Shown here piece by piece: positions 5,205 to 6,878 of a stretch of DNA of 6,878 nt (positions are counted from its first letter, which is position 1; the number at the start of each line of letters is the position of its first letter). Under the pieces are notes generated by a model. The model was given only the letters and a program-made list of their open reading frames with translations, was not told where the DNA came from and did not search any database. Where the stretch lies: positions 1 through 6,878 of the forward strand of contig CANPPM010000148.1 of assembly GCA_947575935.1 (NCBI GenBank), given 5' to 3'. The translations under genes were made by a program, and so were the position numbers. Source of the DNA: an uncultured Butyricicoccus sp. Its GTDB lineage: Bacteria; Bacillota; Clostridia; Oscillospirales; Butyricicoccaceae.

Positions 5205-6374
5205 ATGGAACAAATTTTGATAAAAAACGCGCGATTACTCACGATGGAGGAAGAAATCGTCGAAAACGGTTGGATTTTGACCAAAGACGGGAGAATTGCT
5301 GCGTTAGGTAAAATGTCCGGTTGTCCTAATAAGGCAGAGGTAATTGTAGATGCGGCGGGCGGATGGCTGCTGCCAGGGTTGATTGATGCACATTCCCATA
5401 TTGGCCTTTATGAAGATTCACTTGGTTTTGAAGGGGCGGACGGTAATGAGGATACGGAACCTTCTCTTCCACAGTTGCGCGCGTTGGATGGTGTGAATCC
5501 ACTGGATCCTGCATTTCGGGAGGCACTAGAAGCTGGAGTGACAACTGTGCTTGTTAGCCCTGGTAGTGCAAACCCGATTGGCGGACAGATTGCGGCGATG
5601 AAAACTGCCGGAAGACGGGTAGATAGTATGCTATTGCGTGCACCCGCCGCAATAAAATTTGCATTGGGGGAAAATCCTAAGAGTGTTTATCACGATAAAG
5701 ATGAGGCGCCGGTGACCCGTATGGCGATTGCTGCGATTATCCGTGAGCAATTGTTTCAGGCGCAGGAATATCGCATTCGTAAAGAAAAGGCAGAGATGGA
5801 TAAGGAAGCGGAAGATCCTGACTTTGATATGAAATTGGAGTCGCTGTTACCGTTGCTGCGTGGAGAGATTTCAGCACATTTTCATGCGCATCGCAGTGAT
5901 GATATCTTTACCGCGTTGCGTATTTGCCGGGAGTTTCATTTGCGTCCGGTTATTATCCATGGAACGGCAGGACATTTGATCGCCGAGGAGCTGGCAGCGG
6001 AGCAAGTACCTATCATTAGTGGCCCTTTTCTGACCGACCGTTCTAAGCCAGAGTTGCGCGATTTATCCGAATGTGCTCCGGGGATCTTATCTCAAAAAGG
6101 CGTTTTGACAGCGATTACTGTAGATCATCCGGAATTTCCTTTGCGGCTTTTGATGGACGCTGTGCGTGCAGCAGTTCGTGGTGGTATGGATGATATGGAG
6201 GCGTTGCGGGCAGTGACCGTGTATGCGGCACGTATTGCGGGGCTTGAGAGCCGTGTCGGTTCGCTTGCTGTAGGTAAGGATGCGGATTGTGTTCTTTATT
6301 CGGGGAATCCATTCGATTATAAAAGTACTGTTTGTCTTGTGTTATGTGATGGAAAGTTGGTTTATAGGAGGTAA
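5205..6374 (+). CDS. Amidohydrolase-superfamily metal-dependent hydrolase (imidazolonepropionase-like)
   Basis: This is a cytoplasmic TIM-barrel amidohydrolase of the type often annotated imidazolonepropionase-like; the substrate is unknown. The small beta-sandwich strands come first (MEQILIKNARLLTMEEE, then DGRIAALG). The metal motif PGLIDAHSH follows with His63 and His65, then KFALGENPKSVY (151-162) with a conserved Lys151, and a charged helical insert at about 185-210. Next come AHFHAHRSDDI (224-234), IIHGTAGH with His252, and VDHPEFP with the probable catalytic Asp307. It closes with the late RVGSLAVGKDADCVLYSG segment (near 350-368) that ends many members. Related proteins usually have TEGH and TDHP where this one has TAGH and VDHP. 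The ATG has AGGA seven bases upstream; 389 aa is the normal length. Three bases separate it from the fumarate hydratase gene, so they probably share a transcript. Its own promoter was not identified. Confidence 0.9.
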   Translation: MEQILIKNARLLTMEEEIVENGWILTKDGRIAALGKMSGCPNKAEVIVDAAGGWLLPGLIDAHSHIGLYEDSLGFEGADGNEDTEPSLPQLRALDGVNPLDPAFREALEAGVTTVLVSPGSANPIGGQIAAMKTAGRRVDSMLLRAPAAIKFALGENPKSVYHDKDEAPVTRMAIAAIIREQLFQAQEYRIRKEKAEMDKEAEDPDFDMKLESLLPLLRGEISAHFHAHRSDDIFTALRICREFHLRPVIIHGTAGHLIAEELAAEQVPIISGPFLTDRSKPELRDLSECAPGILSQKGVLTAITVDHPEFPLRLLMDAVRAAVRGGMDDMEALRAVTVYAARIAGLESRVGSLAVGKDADCVLYSGNPFDYKSTVCLVLCDGKLVYRR

Positions 6375-6377
6375 AAA

Positions 6378-6878
6378 ATGAGAGAGATTCAAGTTTCAGA
6401 GATCACAGCGTTGGTACGGAGGCTGTGCATGGATGCAAATTATTATCTGCCCGAAGAGATTCGAAAAGCATTTGTGGATGGAAAGGCACAGGAGAAATCT
6501 CCACTTGGCCGGGAGATTTTCGATCAGATGCTGGAAAACTGTGATTTCGCTCGCCGTGAAGATGTGCCCATTTGTCAGGATACTGGGATGGCAGTTATCT
6601 TTGCGGAGATTGGACAGGAAGTCCATCTTACAGGCGGCAATTTTGAAACTGCAGTTAATGAGGGGGTGCATCAGGGGTATTTGGACGGTTATCTGCGCTG
6701 CTCGGTCGTTGGCGATCCCCTGCGCCGGGTGAATACGGATGACAATACACCAGCAATCTTGTATACACAGTTGGTCCCTGGCGAAAAGGTGCGCATGACG
6801 GTTGCGCCTAAGGGATTTGGAAGTGAAAATATGAGTGCCATGAAAATGTTTACTCCGGCTGCTACCAAAGAGCAGATC
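6378..6878 (+). CDS. Class I fumarate hydratase alpha subunit, N-terminal part (3' end outside window)
   Basis: This is the alpha subunit of a two-subunit, oxygen-sensitive [4Fe-4S] hydro-lyase that interconverts fumarate and malate; closely related proteins act on tartrate. The frame is open to the window edge, giving 167 of about 280 residues. AGGAGGT at 6366-6372 lies five bases before the ATG. Recognisable elements are SPLGREIFDQMLENCDFAR (41-59), VPICQDTGMAVIFAEIG (63-79) with cluster-ligand candidate Cys66, RCSVVGDPLRRVNTDDNTPA (107-126), and APKGFGSENMSAMKMFTPA (143-161), the family's KG-x-GSEN signature. Cys108 lies in the region where the family's second cluster ligand is expected. 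In Clostridia the beta subunit usually follows directly, beyond this window. Fumarase versus tartrate dehydratase specificity cannot be settled from the N-terminal part. It directly follows the amidohydrolase gene. Confidence 0.92.
   Translation, partial: MREIQVSEITALVRRLCMDANYYLPEEIRKAFVDGKAQEKSPLGREIFDQMLENCDFARREDVPICQDTGMAVIFAEIGQEVHLTGGNFETAVNEGVHQGYLDGYLRCSVVGDPLRRVNTDDNTPAILYTQLVPGEKVRMTVAPKGFGSENMSAMKMFTPAATKEQI

Noticed and set aside
6433..6732. A 99-aa plus-strand frame overlapping the fumarate hydratase gene
   Set aside because: It is out of frame with the fumarate hydratase alpha subunit, whose motifs are unmistakable across the same bases.

Overview
The window looks like a chromosomal segment of an endospore-forming clostridium, most likely near Oscillospiraceae. 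This rests on gene content and order only; no 16S or other phylogenetic marker is present. Eight consecutive plus-strand genes follow the order of the Bacillus subtilis yabM-yabN-yabO-yabP-yabQ-divIC-yabR segment, with an HU gene inserted before yabO, as is common in Clostridia.

Layout. 1-1135 is the C-terminal part of a SpoVB/YabM-type lipid flippase. 1251-2057 is a two-domain MazG NTP pyrophosphohydrolase. 2287-2574 is an HU-family protein, overlapping by 14 nt the S4-domain ribosome-rescue factor RqcP (2561-2800). 3066-3350 and 3361-3819 are the sporulation pair YabP and YabQ, preceded by a promoter-like sequence and a strong stem-loop. 3820-4163 has no convincing gene. 4164-4454 is DivIC/FtsB and 4555-4971 an S1-domain RNA-binding protein that ends at a clear intrinsic terminator (5000-5028). 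After a 230-nt intergenic region, an amidohydrolase (5205-6374) and a class I fumarate hydratase alpha subunit (6378 to the window end, cut off) form a tight two-gene unit.

How the genes fit together. The first block mixes housekeeping quality control (MazG cleans nucleotide pools, RqcP rescues stalled ribosomes, the S1 protein binds RNA), chromosome packing (HU), division (DivIC) and spore envelope construction (flippase, YabP, YabQ). The second block is metabolic and unrelated.

The most notable unexplained structure lies on the minus strand between the two blocks. A near-consensus sigma-A promoter (TTGACA, 17 nt, TATGAT; 5147-5175) points at an 88-nt stretch that begins with a perfect hairpin, continues with a C-rich, probably unpaired segment and ends in a canonical intrinsic terminator (5053-5082). 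It has the build of a small regulatory RNA. Other points of interest are an HU protein lacking the usual DNA-intercalating proline and a promoter-hairpin-RBS arrangement in front of yabP. No mobile element, tRNA, rRNA or CRISPR array was seen.
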